NCBI GenBank assembly: GCA_913054425.1
Contig: CAJXJG010000011.1
Span: 1 to 20,212, forward strand
Source of the DNA: an uncultured Fidelibacterota bacterium
GTDB lineage: Bacteria; Fidelibacterota; Marinisomatia; Marinisomatales; UBA8229
Direction: 5' to 3'
Length of the DNA stretch: 20,212 nt
Below are positions 7,783-16,250 of the stretch, piece by piece; position 1 is the stretch's first letter; each line of letters begins with the position of its first letter. Under the pieces are notes generated by a model, which had not been told where the DNA came from, searched no databases, and worked only from the letters and a program-made list of their open reading frames with translations. The position numbers and the translations under genes are program-made.

Positions 7783-10026
7783 TTACTGTATTGAAACAGG
7801 ATTTATATCAAGAGAGGTTATAACTCCTGAATGAGTCTGTTGATTAATCTCCGGCCCAAAGTTTTGTTGAAGAAAATGGTGGAGTTTTAATCCGTTTGGA
7901 TCTTGCGCTTTAGCGGACTTAAAAACAATCTGTATTCGGTGCCTGCCCCGTAGCCTTTCCCTGTAACATGGTGCAGGACCAATAATATCCAACCCTTTAT
8001 ACTTTCCTGATAACCCCGTGCGAACTTTATCAGCTCTATCCAGAACAGTTGTTTTTTTCTTGCCCGAAAATACCAGATTTGACATCCAGCTAAATGGAGG
8101 ATAATTCAGCTCACGTCTTTCACTAAGAGCCATATTGTAATATTTTTTAAGATCAAGTTTTGCAGCATGTTTTATAACAGCATTTCCAGCATCATAGGTT
8201 TGAATCACAACTTCACCCGGTTTTTTATGCCTCCCGGAACGCCCCGATGCTTGATAAATCAGTTGAAACACCCTTTCGCCTGCACGAAAATCAGGAAGAT
8301 ACAACCCTGTGTCTGCGTTAATAATACCAACTAAAGTTGTGTTTTCAAAATCTAACCCTTTTGCAATCATCTGGGTTCCCAACAAAATATCAAGCTTACC
8401 CGAGCTGAACTTTTTAAGTAATTTAGTGGTGGAGACTATCGATTGGGCTGTGTCTAGGTCCAGCCGGGCTATTCTAGCGCCGGGAAAAGACTCTATAAGA
8501 ATATCCTCCACTTTTTGTGTTCCTATTCCAAGTAATCCCATGTTATGGCCGGAGCAATTTTTACACTGTAATTCAATTGCTTTTTTCTTTAAACCACAGA
8601 AATGACATTGAAGTGAGTGGCCAACCTTGTGGTAGGTCATGGTCACGTTACAACTCGGGCACATTTCAACCTCACCACAGTTATTGCAACGAAATATTGG
8701 AGCATAACCCCTGCGGTTCTGAAGCAAAATGATCTGTTCTGATTTGTTCAATCTGTTTTCAATCTTATCTAATAGCAGGCCAGAAAATATTTGCCCGATC
8801 TTACCGGCCTCATCCTGCTCTTTTTTCATATCAACAACAAACACCTGTGGATATTTAGCTCCTCCGTAGCGATGAGATAACTGAAGATAGGTGAACTTCC
8901 CCTTTATCTGGTTATAATAACTTTCAAGACTCGGAGTAGCGCTCGCCATAACTACCATAGCTTTATGAAGCTTTCCTCTCATCAGTGCTACTTCTCTGGT
9001 GTGGTATTTTGGTGCCGGGGATTCCTGCTTATACGAAGACTCTTGTTCCTCGTCTACAACAATTAACCCAAGGTTTTTTACTGGAGCAAAAACTGCACTT
9101 CGTGCTCCAATGATCACTTTAAAATCACCCAAACAAATCCGTTTCCATGTCCAGGCTCGGACAGCCTGGGTTAATTTAGAGTGCCACAAAGCAACGGCAT
9201 CACCAAATACGGACTTAAAACGACCTGCAATTTGGGGAGTTATTAAAATTTCAGGGAGGAGAATAATTACTGTTCGATTATATGCTAACACTTTTCTACA
9301 AATTTCAATATATACTTCTGTTTTTCCGCTTCCTGTAACGCCATGCAATAAATGGGAAGAAAACTTTTTCGGATTTAACATTGATGAAAGTTTATGTAAT
9401 ACCTCACGCTGTTGTTTTGTAAAATAAATCTGCTTTGAAATAGGATCAAATGTGAAGCCGGTTACATTCGGTGTCCTGGTTTCTTTAAGTAATTTAACCA
9501 ATCCTTTCTCCTCTAGTCTTTGACAAACCCCCAGGGGGTTCCTGGCAAGGCTCCTCAGCTCTGATACTTGAATAACATCTTCATAAGTTTTTAATTGAGC
9601 TAATACTTTAGCTTGGGTTGGAGCATTTTTACCCAGATTGTCCAAATTCGCATTATCCCCTTTAGATAAAATACGAACCATCCAAAGCACAGAAGGATTA
9701 TACCGAGTGGATAATTTTGAAGGAAGCACTGTTTTTGCAACCTGGCCAATTGGGGTAAGGTAATAATCGCTCATCCAGACAATAAGTTTCCATAATGGTT
9801 TATCCAGAATTGGCTCATCATCTACATATGACTTAATCTCACGAAGTTTTCCCTTAAATGGATTGGTTTTATACACGGCAATCACAATCCCCTTAACATT
9901 TCTTCTTCCAAAAGGAGCATTTACTCTGACACCAACAGTCGCTTTTTCAGCCAAAGCTGGCGATACTTTATAGGTAAACACCTTATAACTGGAGATTGGG
10001 AAAGCAACATCAACAAACATAATCAT
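7783..10026 (-). CDS. priA: primosomal protein N', replication restart helicase PriA
   Basis: A 747-residue PriA, which recognises stalled forks and D-loops and reloads the replicative helicase. Domains in order: N-terminal 3' DNA-binding domain (VDVAFP...FTYKVP-like, 1-105), winged-helix region, and SF2 helicase core with Walker A GVTGSGKT (229-236) and Walker B DEEQ (325-328). Further on come SATPS (362-366), the zinc region with eight cysteines (447, 450, 456, 459, 474, 477, 488, 491), motif V GTQMIAKGLDF (550-560), motif VI QASGRSGR (592-599) and a C-terminal domain with NYPPF. Length matches the family. Walker B reads DEEQ instead of the usual DEEH. The start is ATG 10026 or ATG 10020 (MFVDVAF); neither has a Shine-Dalgarno. 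It is divergent from the glycosyltransferase and begins a unit with the PorV-like gene. Confidence 0.97.
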   Translation of the reverse strand: MIMFVDVAFPISSYKVFTYKVSPALAEKATVGVRVNAPFGRRNVKGIVIAVYKTNPFKGKLREIKSYVDDEPILDKPLWKLIVWMSDYYLTPIGQVAKTVLPSKLSTRYNPSVLWMVRILSKGDNANLDNLGKNAPTQAKVLAQLKTYEDVIQVSELRSLARNPLGVCQRLEEKGLVKLLKETRTPNVTGFTFDPISKQIYFTKQQREVLHKLSSMLNPKKFSSHLLHGVTGSGKTEVYIEICRKVLAYNRTVIILLPEILITPQIAGRFKSVFGDAVALWHSKLTQAVRAWTWKRICLGDFKVIIGARSAVFAPVKNLGLIVVDEEQESSYKQESPAPKYHTREVALMRGKLHKAMVVMASATPSLESYYNQIKGKFTYLQLSHRYGGAKYPQVFVVDMKKEQDEAGKIGQIFSGLLLDKIENRLNKSEQIILLQNRRGYAPIFRCNNCGEVEMCPSCNVTMTYHKVGHSLQCHFCGLKKKAIELQCKNCSGHNMGLLGIGTQKVEDILIESFPGARIARLDLDTAQSIVSTTKLLKKFSSGKLDILLGTQMIAKGLDFENTTLVGIINADTGLYLPDFRAGERVFQLIYQASGRSGRHKKPGEVVIQTYDAGNAVIKHAAKLDLKKYYNMALSERRELNYPPFSWMSNLVFSGKKKTTVLDRADKVRTGLSGKYKGLDIIGPAPCYRERLRGRHRIQIVFKSAKAQDPNGLKLHHFLQQNFGPEINQQTHSGVITSLDINPVSIQ

Positions 10027-10127
10027 GAAAGATAAAAGGTAGATTTGTCTCTAGGCAATAAAAAGCTAAAGAATAAATTCGTGCAATAAACCTGGTTTGG
10101 CTATTTGTAAATTTTAAACATATTACA
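10027..10127. promoter_or_regulatory. divergent promoter region between priA and the glycosyltransferase
   Basis: The 101 nt between the divergent starts of priA (minus) and the GT39-like gene (plus) must hold promoters for both. The stretch is AT-rich, with TTTG, TATTTG and TAAATT elements near 10097-10112 ahead of the plus-strand gene. I could not match a standard -35/-10 pair or a full Bacteroidetes TTTG/TAnnTTTG pair, so no exact promoter is claimed. No palindromic operator stands out. Confidence 0.35.
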
Positions 10128-11600
10128 ATGGATAACCGACTATTTAAATCACTAAAAATAATTTCCGTAGGACTTTTATTCTTAAGGTTGGGATTTATCT
10201 CAACTACCATGGTAGTTGATGATGAAGCATATTACTACCTTTATTCCCGCCATTTAGCATGGGGATACATTGATCATGGACCACTCATCGCCTTCATAAT
10301 AAAATTTTTCACTATATTTTTCGGGGAAAATGGTTTTGGAATCCGGGTGGGAAGTGTAATGCTGCTTACCTCCTTAAGTTACTTCTTATATATTTTTGGT
10401 AGAAAATATTTTAATCAAACCACCGGAGCGATTATGTCCCTAACTGTGCTCACAAATGTACTGTTCCATTCAAACGGAGTAGTAATGACGCCTGATGCAC
10501 CCTTAGTATTTTTCTCTATGCTTTTCATTATGTTTTACTATATAGCATTTTTTCATAACAAAGCCTGGTTTCTTCCCGCAGGGATTTGCCTTGGATTTGG
10601 CCTGTTATCTAAAATATCAGCCCTATTTCCAGCTTTGGGAATTTTACTTTTCCCTGTTCTTATGAAACCATACCGTAAAATACTCAAGCAAAAATACTTT
10701 TATCTATCTTTTATCCTGGCTTTTATAATATTATTACCTTTCATTATCTGGAACTTTCAGAATGATTGGACATTTGTCCGATACCAGGGGGCTCATATTT
10801 CAAAGGGTGGATCCATAAAAACATTTCTTGAGTTGTGGGCTGGATTAGGAATCCTTTTGGGACCCCTATTATTCGCTGCCTGTCTTTTTCTCCCTTTTAA
10901 AGTGCTGATTAATAAAAGAAAATCAGAGAACAAAGCAGAGCCTGCTCATATATATTTTGCTCTTACTGCTGCTATTCCACTCATTTATTTTTTGATTCAT
11001 TCTTTATTTTCCCGGTTTGAACTGAATTGGCCTGCACCAGCATTTTTAGGGGGGATTTTACTTTTTGCCATTAAAATGGGTAAATTTCCTGACAAAGTAA
11101 GTAAAATTTTTACAATTCATATAATTTACTCCATTTTCCTCGTAGTGCTGGTTACTGCTCAAACCTTTTATCCCCTGTTACCACTCAAAGGAAAATCAGA
11201 CATTACCAATCGTTATCATGTTTTTTCCTCATTTCCAAACGAATTGCGAAATTACCTTACAGCAGCATCAAAATATAAAAACCATCGGATTATTGCTAAT
11301 AATTACCAGATTCCATCTATGGTAAACCTATATATAAAACCAGAACTGGAAGCAACTTGTCTTTCTATCGGTTATCATGAAACACTATACTCATTTCTTT
11401 ACCCGGATGAAAAGCTTATTGGTGGTCATTACCTTTATCTTACCAAAGGCGAAAATTTTCCAACCAACCTAAACCGTTATTTTGATGAGATTCTACCACT
11501 TCGTCAATTCAAATCTATGCGAAAGGGAAAGACTATTGCAAAATATAGTTTGTGGTATGTAAAAAATTACCGAGGAAAACAGGTCTATACAAAATTCTAG
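10128..11600 (+). CDS. GT-C membrane glycosyltransferase (GT39/ArnT-like, PMT family)
   Basis: A 490-residue polytopic membrane protein, the only plus-strand gene here. It has the GT-C layout: a first membrane helix (about 8-27), then a periplasmic loop with the DDEAYYY motif (Asp31, Asp32, Glu33), the catalytic and metal-binding motif of dolichyl/undecaprenyl-phosphate-sugar transferases. WGYIDHGPL (45-53) follows, matching the family's GYxDHPPL block. About ten more hydrophobic helices extend to about residue 350, and a soluble C-terminal domain follows (about 370-490). Such enzymes move a sugar from a polyprenyl-phosphate carrier to lipid A, a glycan or a protein on the outer face of the inner membrane. 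Donor and acceptor are unknown. No ribosome site precedes the ATG. It is convergent with rplI and interrupts an otherwise minus-strand housekeeping segment. Confidence 0.88.
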   Translation: MDNRLFKSLKIISVGLLFLRLGFISTTMVVDDEAYYYLYSRHLAWGYIDHGPLIAFIIKFFTIFFGENGFGIRVGSVMLLTSLSYFLYIFGRKYFNQTTGAIMSLTVLTNVLFHSNGVVMTPDAPLVFFSMLFIMFYYIAFFHNKAWFLPAGICLGFGLLSKISALFPALGILLFPVLMKPYRKILKQKYFYLSFILAFIILLPFIIWNFQNDWTFVRYQGAHISKGGSIKTFLELWAGLGILLGPLLFAACLFLPFKVLINKRKSENKAEPAHIYFALTAAIPLIYFLIHSLFSRFELNWPAPAFLGGILLFAIKMGKFPDKVSKIFTIHIIYSIFLVVLVTAQTFYPLLPLKGKSDITNRYHVFSSFPNELRNYLTAASKYKNHRIIANNYQIPSMVNLYIKPELEATCLSIGYHETLYSFLYPDEKLIGGHYLYLTKGENFPTNLNRYFDEILPLRQFKSMRKGKTIAKYSLWYVKNYRGKQVYTKF

Positions 11601-11638
11601 TAAAAAATACTGATGGCGAAACTCACACAATAATCAGG

Positions 11639-11663
11639 TCAGGATTTAATAATAGATTCCTGA
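11639..11663. other. short inverted repeat between convergent genes, possible weak terminator
   Basis: TCAGGA at 11639-11644 pairs with TCCTGA at 11658-11663 across a 13-nt AT-rich loop. It sits between the stop of the glycosyltransferase gene (11600) and the stop of rplI (11688), where a bidirectional terminator would be expected. The stem is only 6 bp and neither side has a proper T-run, so the call is weak. Confidence 0.25.
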
Positions 11664-11687
11664 AAGAATATAAAAAATCTGAAAAAA

Positions 11688-12131
11688 TTATGCTTTAATA
11701 ACGTAGACTTTTAACTCAGCTTCAAGTCCTGCTGTAATCTTCACCGGTATATTAAAAATCCCTAGGGCTTTAATAGGCTCCTCCATCATAATTGCACTGC
11801 GATCTATAGATATTCCCTTGTCCTCTAATGATCCTTGAATGTCCTGTGAAGTTACAGAACCGAATATACGTTCCTCTTCACCTACCTGAACTTCAATTGT
11901 AAGGGTAGTCTTTGTAAGTTTTTCAGCAAGAATTTTGTTTGCTTTTTCAACCCTACTCTCTTGTGCTTCCCTAATATGTTTTTTTTCCTCAATCACAGCC
12001 ATATTTCTTTTCGAAGCACGCAAAGCAAATCCTCGCGGGACAAGATAATTCCTTGCAAACCCGGGTTTTACATTTATAATATCACCCTCAGAGCCAAGCC
12101 CTTCAAAATCCTTAAGTAAAATTACATCCAT
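11688..12131 (-). CDS. rplI: 50S ribosomal protein L9
   Basis: A 147-residue L9, the elongated protein of the large subunit that binds 23S rRNA near the L1 stalk and helps keep the reading frame. The N-terminal domain reads MDVILLKDFEGLGSEGDIINVKPGFARNYLVPRGFA (described at 1-36), a near-consensus L9 signature. A long central helix (about 40-75) and the C-terminal domain with EERIFGSVTSQDI complete it. Length is normal. An AGGAAGG ribosome site lies inside the rpsR 3' end, and the rpsR stop and L9 start overlap by one base (TAATG), so translation is coupled. It is the last gene of the rpsF-rpsR-rplI unit. Confidence 0.98.
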   Translation of the reverse strand: MDVILLKDFEGLGSEGDIINVKPGFARNYLVPRGFALRASKRNMAVIEEKKHIREAQESRVEKANKILAEKLTKTTLTIEVQVGEEERIFGSVTSQDIQGSLEDKGISIDRSAIMMEEPIKALGIFNIPVKITAGLEAELKVYVIKA

Positions 12132-12364
12132 TACGAACCTTCCTGTTCGGTATTAACAAAAGGCATTAAAGCAATATTCCGCGCTCGTTTGATTGCTCTA
12201 ACCAATTTACGGTGCATTCTTGCACTAGAACCTGTTACCCTTCGCGGCCTGATTTTCCCCTGTTCAGTGACAAATCGCCGCAACAGTCTAGTATCCTTAT
12301 AATCAATATCTGTAATCCCATTTTCTTTAAAATAGCAAAACTTCCTTTTTGTAATAAATGCCAT
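12131..12364 (-). CDS. rpsR: 30S ribosomal protein S18
   Basis: A 77-residue S18, which sits on the platform of the small subunit next to S6. The sequence shows the family features KRKFCYFKENG near the N-terminus, DYKDTRLLRRFVTEQGKI (22-39) and the basic RRVTGSSARMHRKLVRAIKRARNIALMPF block (40-69). Length is normal. A GGGGAAG ribosome site precedes the ATG. It starts 10 nt after rpsF ends, with no single-strand-binding-protein gene between, and overlaps rplI by one base. Confidence 0.98.
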   Translation of the reverse strand: MAFITKRKFCYFKENGITDIDYKDTRLLRRFVTEQGKIRPRRVTGSSARMHRKLVRAIKRARNIALMPFVNTEQEGS

Positions 12365-12374
12365 AACTTCCCCT

Positions 12375-12818
12375 TTATTCTGTTTTTAACTCTTCTTCAG
12401 ATTTAAGCACTTCAGGCTCCATTTTTTCTTCGGAACTCTCAATTGTCTCTGATGTATCCTCTTGCTCTTTTTCAACCCTTTCCGCAGCCCTGGGTTTTTC
12501 TTCCGTTTTTCCATCATATTTGTCGGGTTTTTTATCCAGCAACACTGTTTGATGTCGTATAATAGATTTATCCAATTTCAAAAACGTTTCAAAACCTTTT
12601 AGAAAATTAAATTTTTCAGCTTCAAAATGCAGGATAATAAACGTACCATATTTATACTTTTGGATTAAATAAGCGAGTCGTTTTTTACTCCATATATAGT
12701 GATTAATAATCGACACCTTTTTCCCATCTAATTCATTAGCCACATTTTTCATTAGTTGAACTAAACGGTCCTGTTCGTAATTGGGATTAGCAATATAAAG
12801 TGTTTCGTAATACCTCAT
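12375..12818 (-). CDS. rpsF: 30S ribosomal protein S6 with acidic C-terminal tail
   Basis: A 147-residue S6, the partner of S18 on the small-subunit platform. The ferredoxin-like fold spans 1-96 and begins MRYYETLYIANP. Residues 97-147 are a charged tail rich in Glu and Lys, making the protein longer than the usual 95-135 residues. I chose ATG 12818 over the longer frame to 12848 because a clean AGGAG (12826-12830) lies 7 nt before it and MRYYET is the normal S6 beginning. The gene follows hppA after 16 nt. The Glu-rich tail recalls S6 proteins that RimK glutamylates, but that modification cannot be inferred here. Confidence 0.96.
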   Translation of the reverse strand: MRYYETLYIANPNYEQDRLVQLMKNVANELDGKKVSIINHYIWSKKRLAYLIQKYKYGTFIILHFEAEKFNFLKGFETFLKLDKSIIRHQTVLLDKKPDKYDGKTEEKPRAAERVEKEQEDTSETIESSEEKMEPEVLKSEEELKTE

Positions 12819-12825
12819 GTTATAA

Positions 12826-12830
12826 CTCCT
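12826..12830 (-). promoter_or_regulatory. Shine-Dalgarno site that fixes the rpsF start
   Basis: AGGAG on the minus strand with a 7-nt spacer to ATG 12818. An upstream ATG-like frame beginning at 12848 would overlap hppA and place this site inside the coding region, so the shorter rpsF is preferred. Confidence 0.8.
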
Positions 12831-12834
12831 AAAG

Positions 12835-14967
12835 TCAAATGACAGCAATCAGGGGTGCAATCACCAATGATACAACTGACATTAATTTAATTAAAATATT
12901 CAGGGAAGGTCCAGAGGTATCCTTAAAGGGATCACCTACTGTATCGCCCACAACCGCAGCCTTATGTGCATCAGATCCTTTCTGTAAGATTTCCCCGTTT
13001 ACTTTCACGCCTTCCTCAATCATTTTCTTAGCATTATCCCAAGCACCTCCGGCATTGGATTGAAAGATCGCCATAAGCACGCCGCATACAGTAACACCTG
13101 CCAAAAGACCGCCTAATGTTTCTGGACCGAATATAAACCCAACCAAAACTGGTGAAGAAATAGCTAATATGCCCGGCAACACCATTTCTTTAATAGCAGA
13201 TTGGGTTGAAATCTCTACGCAACGGCCATGTTCAGCTTTTGTTAATCCAATTTCATAAGTAGAATTATCCTCTTCGGACCAATTTGATTTATCTCCTTTG
13301 GCCAAAACTTCCAAAGCTGCCTTCAGTTCAGGAATTTCTCTAAATTGACGGCGTACTTCTTCAATCATAGCCATGGCTGCCCGACCCACTGCGCCCATTG
13401 CCATAGATGAAAATAAAAACGGCAGCATTCCTCCAACAAACAGGCCGGCCATTACCGTTGGATTTGAAATATCAATACTGGAAATTCCACTTTGCATCAT
13501 GAAGGCAGCAAACAGGGCAAGCGCTGTTAATGCAGCAGAACCAATGGCAAAGCCCTTACCAATAGCGGCAGTGGTGTTGCCAACGGCATCAAGTTTATCC
13601 GTACGGCTACGGACTTCAGATGGCAGTTCAGCCATTTCTGCAATACCACCGGCATTATCTGAGATAGGTCCATAAGCATCAACCGCAAGCTGAATACCGG
13701 TATTGGCCAGCATACCCAAAGCTGCCAGAGCGATACCATATAAGCCTGCAAAATGGTGGGCACCAATTATCGCAGCAGCCAAAATTAGTATGGGTATTGC
13801 AGTGGATTGCATACCTACACCCAGGCCTGCAATAATATTTGTAGCGGGCCCCGTTAGAGATTGTTTAGTAATTGATAGTACGGGAGATGATCCGGTTCCT
13901 GTATAATGTTCTGTGACAAGTCCTATTCCCAATCCGGCTGACAAGCCTATTACAGTTGCCCAGAAGACACCCATACTTGTGAATGAATACCCGCCCTGTA
14001 CAAATTCGGAGGGGAGAATGTGTTGAATCAAAAAATAGATAACTGCAATCATAATAAAGGAACTTCCAAACTCTCCTTTATTCAGAGCTTTTTGAGGATC
14101 ACCGCCTTCTTTCACTGATACCATAAATGTCCCCAGAATTGAAACTAAAATTCCGGCTGCTGCAATGTATAAAGGTAGTAATACAAAATTTAATCCCATA
14201 ACTGCTCCTAATACCATAGAACCAATAATTGACCCCACATAGGATTCAAAAAGGTCGGCACCCATACCAGCAACATCGCCCACATTATCACCCACATTAT
14301 CAGCGATGGTGGCCGGATTTAATGGATGGTCTTCCGGAATCCCCGCTTCCACTTTTCCTACCAAATCAGCACCAATATCAGCGGCTTTAGTGTAAATACC
14401 TCCACCCACACGGGCAAACAAAGCAATGGAAGAAGCACCTAAAGAAAAACCAGTAAGAATATCTAATACGCGCCTCAATTCAGTTTCATTAGAGACTCCA
14501 TACTGATAAGAATATATTGTGTATAAAATCCCTAATCCAAGAACACCAAGCCCAACAACGCTTAACCCCATAACTGAACCGCCCGTAAAAGCCACTTTCA
14601 ATGCGGGAGCCAATCCCCTCTGGGCGGCATTTGTTGTTCGAATGTTTGCTCTGGTAGCCACTCTCATACCAAGGAAACCGGCTAAACCGCTTGCAAATGC
14701 ACCCACAATAAATGATACAGCTATCAGCTCGGTCCCGTCACCTTTAAATGAATACCCTACAAATAGTACTACCGCAACAGACAACACAAAAACACCTAAA
14801 ATTCTATATTCGGCTTTTAGGAAGGCCATAGCCCCCTCAGCTATGTTAGCGCCAATTTGCTTCATTCGGTCGGATCCTTCATCCTGGTGGTTAATCCAGC
14901 TTGTCTTCCAAAATGCATACAGCATGGCTACCACACCAGCACCAATCACATAATACAGACCATTCAT
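12835..14967 (-). CDS. hppA: membrane-bound ion-pumping pyrophosphatase (K+-dependent type)
   Basis: A 710-residue integral membrane pyrophosphatase with about 16 helices; it hydrolyses pyrophosphate and pumps H+ or Na+ across the membrane. Substrate-binding motifs are intact: DNVGDNVGD (223-231), GMGADLFESY (234-243), DAYGPISDNAGG (430-441) and DTVGDPFKDTSGPS (675-688). GNTTAAIGKG (463-472) has Ala467 and Gly470 where K+-independent enzymes carry Lys and Thr, so this is the K+-dependent subfamily. The semi-conserved gate glutamate is at Glu241 (DLFES), as in Na+-pumping and several K+-dependent H+-pumping types; the pumped ion is therefore open. A good AGGAAGG site precedes the ATG. It sits 15 nt after pth and 16 nt before rpsF, placing it inside a translation operon. 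Confidence 0.97.
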   Translation of the reverse strand: MNGLYYVIGAGVVAMLYAFWKTSWINHQDEGSDRMKQIGANIAEGAMAFLKAEYRILGVFVLSVAVVLFVGYSFKGDGTELIAVSFIVGAFASGLAGFLGMRVATRANIRTTNAAQRGLAPALKVAFTGGSVMGLSVVGLGVLGLGILYTIYSYQYGVSNETELRRVLDILTGFSLGASSIALFARVGGGIYTKAADIGADLVGKVEAGIPEDHPLNPATIADNVGDNVGDVAGMGADLFESYVGSIIGSMVLGAVMGLNFVLLPLYIAAAGILVSILGTFMVSVKEGGDPQKALNKGEFGSSFIMIAVIYFLIQHILPSEFVQGGYSFTSMGVFWATVIGLSAGLGIGLVTEHYTGTGSSPVLSITKQSLTGPATNIIAGLGVGMQSTAIPILILAAAIIGAHHFAGLYGIALAALGMLANTGIQLAVDAYGPISDNAGGIAEMAELPSEVRSRTDKLDAVGNTTAAIGKGFAIGSAALTALALFAAFMMQSGISSIDISNPTVMAGLFVGGMLPFLFSSMAMGAVGRAAMAMIEEVRRQFREIPELKAALEVLAKGDKSNWSEEDNSTYEIGLTKAEHGRCVEISTQSAIKEMVLPGILAISSPVLVGFIFGPETLGGLLAGVTVCGVLMAIFQSNAGGAWDNAKKMIEEGVKVNGEILQKGSDAHKAAVVGDTVGDPFKDTSGPSLNILIKLMSVVSLVIAPLIAVI

Positions 14968-14982
14968 TAAATCCCTTCCTGT

Positions 14983-15537
14983 TTATTTTTTTTCATTAAA
15001 TTGGTTCATTGTTTCTTTTATGTCATGTGTAAGAAAATAATCTATTCCATCACATGCTCTTTCAATCATTTCATTAACTTTTTCTTTCCAGTCCTTTGGA
15101 AACGGAGACAGCACATATCGTTCAGACGGCCCCATCTTATTTTCAGAGGCAATTCCCATACGCAAGCGATTAAAATAGTCCGATTCCAGTTGGTAGATAA
15201 TGGATTCCACCCCCTTATGACCTCCGGATCCTCCATTAGACCTAAACCGCAAAGTTCCCAGGGGAAGATCAATATCATCATAAACCACCAGCAATTCCTC
15301 CGGGGTGTTCTGGAAATACCTACAATAGTCCGCTACTGCCACGCCACTGCTGTTCATATAGGTGGTCGGTTTTACAAGAACAATGTCGCTGGATTTTGCC
15401 AGTAAATAATCGCTTTTTCCTGCTTGAAAATTCAAAGATCGTTTTTTGGCAAACCTATCTAAAACCCAGAAACCGAAATTGTGCCTCGTCGCTGAATATT
15501 TCCTGCCGGGGTTTCCTAAACCCACGAGGACAGTCAT
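14983..15537 (-). CDS. pth: peptidyl-tRNA hydrolase
   Basis: A 184-residue Pth, which releases tRNA from prematurely dropped peptidyl-tRNA. The family motifs are in place: GLGNPGRKY (6-14), catalytic His19 in TRHNFGF, the TTYMNSSG block with Asn62, VVYDDIDLPLG with Asp87 and the GGSGGHKG loop (102-109). Length is normal. Its ATG overlaps the rplY stop by one base (TAATG) and no Shine-Dalgarno is seen, so it is probably translated by coupling to rplY. The order prs-rplY-pth is a widely conserved bacterial arrangement. Confidence 0.98.
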   Translation of the reverse strand: MTVLVGLGNPGRKYSATRHNFGFWVLDRFAKKRSLNFQAGKSDYLLAKSSDIVLVKPTTYMNSSGVAVADYCRYFQNTPEELLVVYDDIDLPLGTLRFRSNGGSGGHKGVESIIYQLESDYFNRLRMGIASENKMGPSERYVLSPFPKDWKEKVNEMIERACDGIDYFLTHDIKETMNQFNEKK

Positions 15538-16235
15538 TATTCAGAAGCCGCTTTTTTGCCCTGTGATGCATCATCACCTTCAGCAGCAGGCTTTTCGTCG
15601 TCTTCGGCCTCACCTGCTTCAATTGGAACACCTTCTTCGTCCAGTAATACTTCTTCTTCAACCTCAACAACAGGCTCTTCCTCTTCTTTGGGTGGCTGAA
15701 CACTTACAACTGTCAAATCAATTAATGTTAAAATATCCAGTTCTTTTGAAACAGAAATATCTGCAACAGTTAAGCTACTGCTCATTTCAAGCTCTGTGAT
15801 GTCTATTGTTACTTGTTCAGGAACATTTTCAGGAAGGCAACTGACTTCAAGAGAAGTAAGACTCTGCATCATAACCCCACCTTCATTTACCCCGATTGAT
15901 TCCCCAACAAAAGTTATTGGCACTGAAATAGTGATTTTTTCCTCTCGTCTTACACGCATTAGATCAATATGAATAATTTCATCAGTTATTGGGTGGTATT
16001 GAACTTCTTTTATCATTGCATACTGTTTGTTTCCATCCAGTTCCAACTCGAAGATATGGCCGCCCGAATGAAGAGATTTCAAAAATGTTTTTCTATCAAA
16101 AGAAAGATTTATACTCTCTTCGCCTTTATAATAGAAAATACCTGGAATTTTTCCTTCTTGTCTCAGAACCTTTGCTCCTTTAGAGCCAACGGTCGTTCTT
16201 TTTATTGTTTCTAAGTATTTATATTGCGGTGTCAT
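15537..16235 (-). CDS. rplY: 50S ribosomal protein L25/general stress protein Ctc
   Basis: A 232-residue L25 of the long TL5/Ctc type, a 5S rRNA-binding protein of the large subunit. The 5S-binding L25 domain spans about 1-92 and the second TL5_C beta domain about 98-185 (with VGESIGVNEGGVMMQ and LEVSCLPENVPEQVTIDI). Residues 187-232 form a very acidic, low-complexity tail rich in Glu, Val and Ala. A strong AAGGAG site (CTCCT on the plus strand at 16244-16248) lies 8 nt before the ATG. It starts 15 nt after prs and overlaps pth by one base. Confidence 0.97.
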   Translation of the reverse strand: MTPQYKYLETIKRTTVGSKGAKVLRQEGKIPGIFYYKGEESINLSFDRKTFLKSLHSGGHIFELELDGNKQYAMIKEVQYHPITDEIIHIDLMRVRREEKITISVPITFVGESIGVNEGGVMMQSLTSLEVSCLPENVPEQVTIDITELEMSSSLTVADISVSKELDILTLIDLTVVSVQPPKEEEEPVVEVEEEVLLDEEGVPIEAGEAEDDEKPAAEGDDASQGKKAASE

Positions 16236-16250
16236 TTTATAAACTCCTTA

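Noticed and set aside
8999..9427. 142-codon plus-strand frame opposite priA
   Set aside because: It is antisense to the PriA helicase core and has no recognisable features.
12819..12848. Upstream start for rpsF at 12848
   Set aside because: It would overlap hppA and place the clear AGGAG site inside the gene; S6 normally begins at MRYYET.
14519..14953. 144-codon plus-strand frame opposite hppA
   Set aside because: It is a Pro/Ala/Thr-rich shadow of the Gly/Ala-rich helices of the pyrophosphatase, a usual artefact.
15446..15799. 117-codon plus-strand frame rich in Gln and Leu opposite rplY
   Set aside because: It is the mirror of the acidic Glu-rich tail of L25 and has no ribosome site or protein-like pattern.
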